This document shows, piece by piece, positions 63,528 to 64,000 of a stretch of DNA of 64,000 nt. The DNA is taken from NCBI GenBank assembly GCA_951640165.1, contig OX621240.1, positions 4,476,713 through 4,540,712 of the forward strand. Direction: 5' to 3'. The position numbers and the translations under genes are program-made. Position 1 is the stretch's first letter; each line of letters begins with the position of its first letter. The notes beneath the pieces were generated by a model. The model ran no database searches, was not told the DNA's origin, and was given only the letters and a program-made list of their open reading frames with translations. Source of the stretch: Pseudoips prasinana. Taxonomy: Eukaryota > Arthropoda > Insecta > Lepidoptera > Nolidae.

Positions 63528-63660
63528 GTAGACCCATAAAAACCCATAAATTGTTCTGTGCCTGGATGTAATTTGTGTCCGTCTATTATACGTTTGTAAA
63601 GAACTTACCCCGTGACACATGGATTAGATTCCCTAGTGAGAGAGTTAAATTTTTGAAAAT
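63528..63660 (+). mobile_element. SINE family C (3' half)
   Basis: cccataaattgttctgtgcc ... tgtgtccgtctattatacgt ... gattagattccctagtg, continuing the body that stops at 63147. Confidence 0.7.
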
Positions 63661-63844
63661 AAAAGAAATAATTAACGGACTTAAATACTAACAATATCTA
63701 ATAGGTCCGAATTTCGATAAAGCCCATTTAATGCGAAGACAATACAGCAGTAGATTTCTATACCCACTCCAAACACTTCATAATCGGTTCACTTGAAGTG
63801 CAATCTTCACGGCGATTACCAATAATCTACCATAAAGCATTGTA

Positions 63845-63979
63845 GAGACGCCAGCACATCAAGCTACCCCAATCTATCAGATTTCCCCAATTGAAAGTGA
63901 ACCTTATGCTAATGTGATAAAGTTGAAAATCTATAAAAGAAATTTGACAGATTGGGGTAGCTGGATGTGCTGGCGTCTG
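63845..63979. mobile_element. Palindromic MITE (copy 8)
   Basis: Both terminal repeats with TA on each side (63843-63844, 63980-63981). Confidence 0.88.
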
Positions 63980-64000
63980 TACACAATAAGAGAGACTAAA

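Overview
The window looks like an arthropod, most likely lepidopteran (moth or butterfly), intergenic or heterochromatin-like region. It is AT-rich and built almost entirely from layered transposable elements. The lepidopteran call rests on several short dispersed repeats I recognise as typical of moth and butterfly genomes (the 'gtgacatacggacggacag' repeat near 41465, the 'gaagtcggt' terminal-repeat family, and the Helitron ends closing in 'gcggggcacagctag'). It is recognition, not a search result. I find no convincing host protein-coding gene and no functional tRNA, rRNA or other RNA gene.

The dominant system is an RTE-type non-LTR retrotransposon (LINE). One full-length copy at 8253-11430 (minus strand) has an uninterrupted endonuclease + reverse-transcriptase reading frame (CDS 8273-11248) and a perfect 9-bp target-site duplication. 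A second copy at 57691-60871 is nearly identical but carries two small frameshifting deletions. Around them lie 5'-truncated copies (35785-35952), a copy with the 5' inversion left by twin priming (3213-3604), older remnants (18743-19042, 19735-19925, 43905-44265), and four short non-autonomous derivatives that keep both LINE ends but have lost or replaced the middle (826-1345, 26272-26803, 27315-27570, 42406-42668). Three of those four have perfect 10-11-bp target-site duplications, so they moved by retrotransposition. The shared 5' leader folds into hairpins with paired substitutions between copies.

At 50187-55008 there is a decayed but structurally complete DIRS-like tyrosine-recombinase retrotransposon on the minus strand: 140-bp inverted terminal repeats, an internal complementary region beside one end, a gag gene that appears to need splicing of a 298-bp intron, RT/RNase H remnants, and a tyrosine recombinase broken just before its catalytic tyrosine.

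Other LINE fragments are: a CR1/Jockey-like 3' half with poly-A (12150-13765), a Jockey-like one (22775-23975), R1-like 3' ends (24531-25180, 28330-29545, 32613-33225, 36218-36520), a Jockey-like one (37945-39030), and short 3' ends at 6120-6395, 26095-26260, 30305-31035 and 48717-49470. A decayed mariner lies at 32141-33615, split by an R1-like LINE.

Non-autonomous elements fill much of the rest: four tRNA-headed SINE families (called A-D here); a 5S-rRNA-headed SINE whose central domain is shared with the tRNA-headed SINE-B; three related non-autonomous Helitron subfamilies inserted between A and T; a 125-136-bp palindromic MITE with TA duplications in at least eight places; and several larger foldback elements. 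Minisatellites (96-bp, 62-bp and 57-bp units) and GT/CA microsatellites are also present. Nested insertions give a relative chronology, for example Helitron into SINE-D, LINE into MITE, MITE into a LINE 3' UTR, SINE-B into a minisatellite, and R1-like LINE into mariner.
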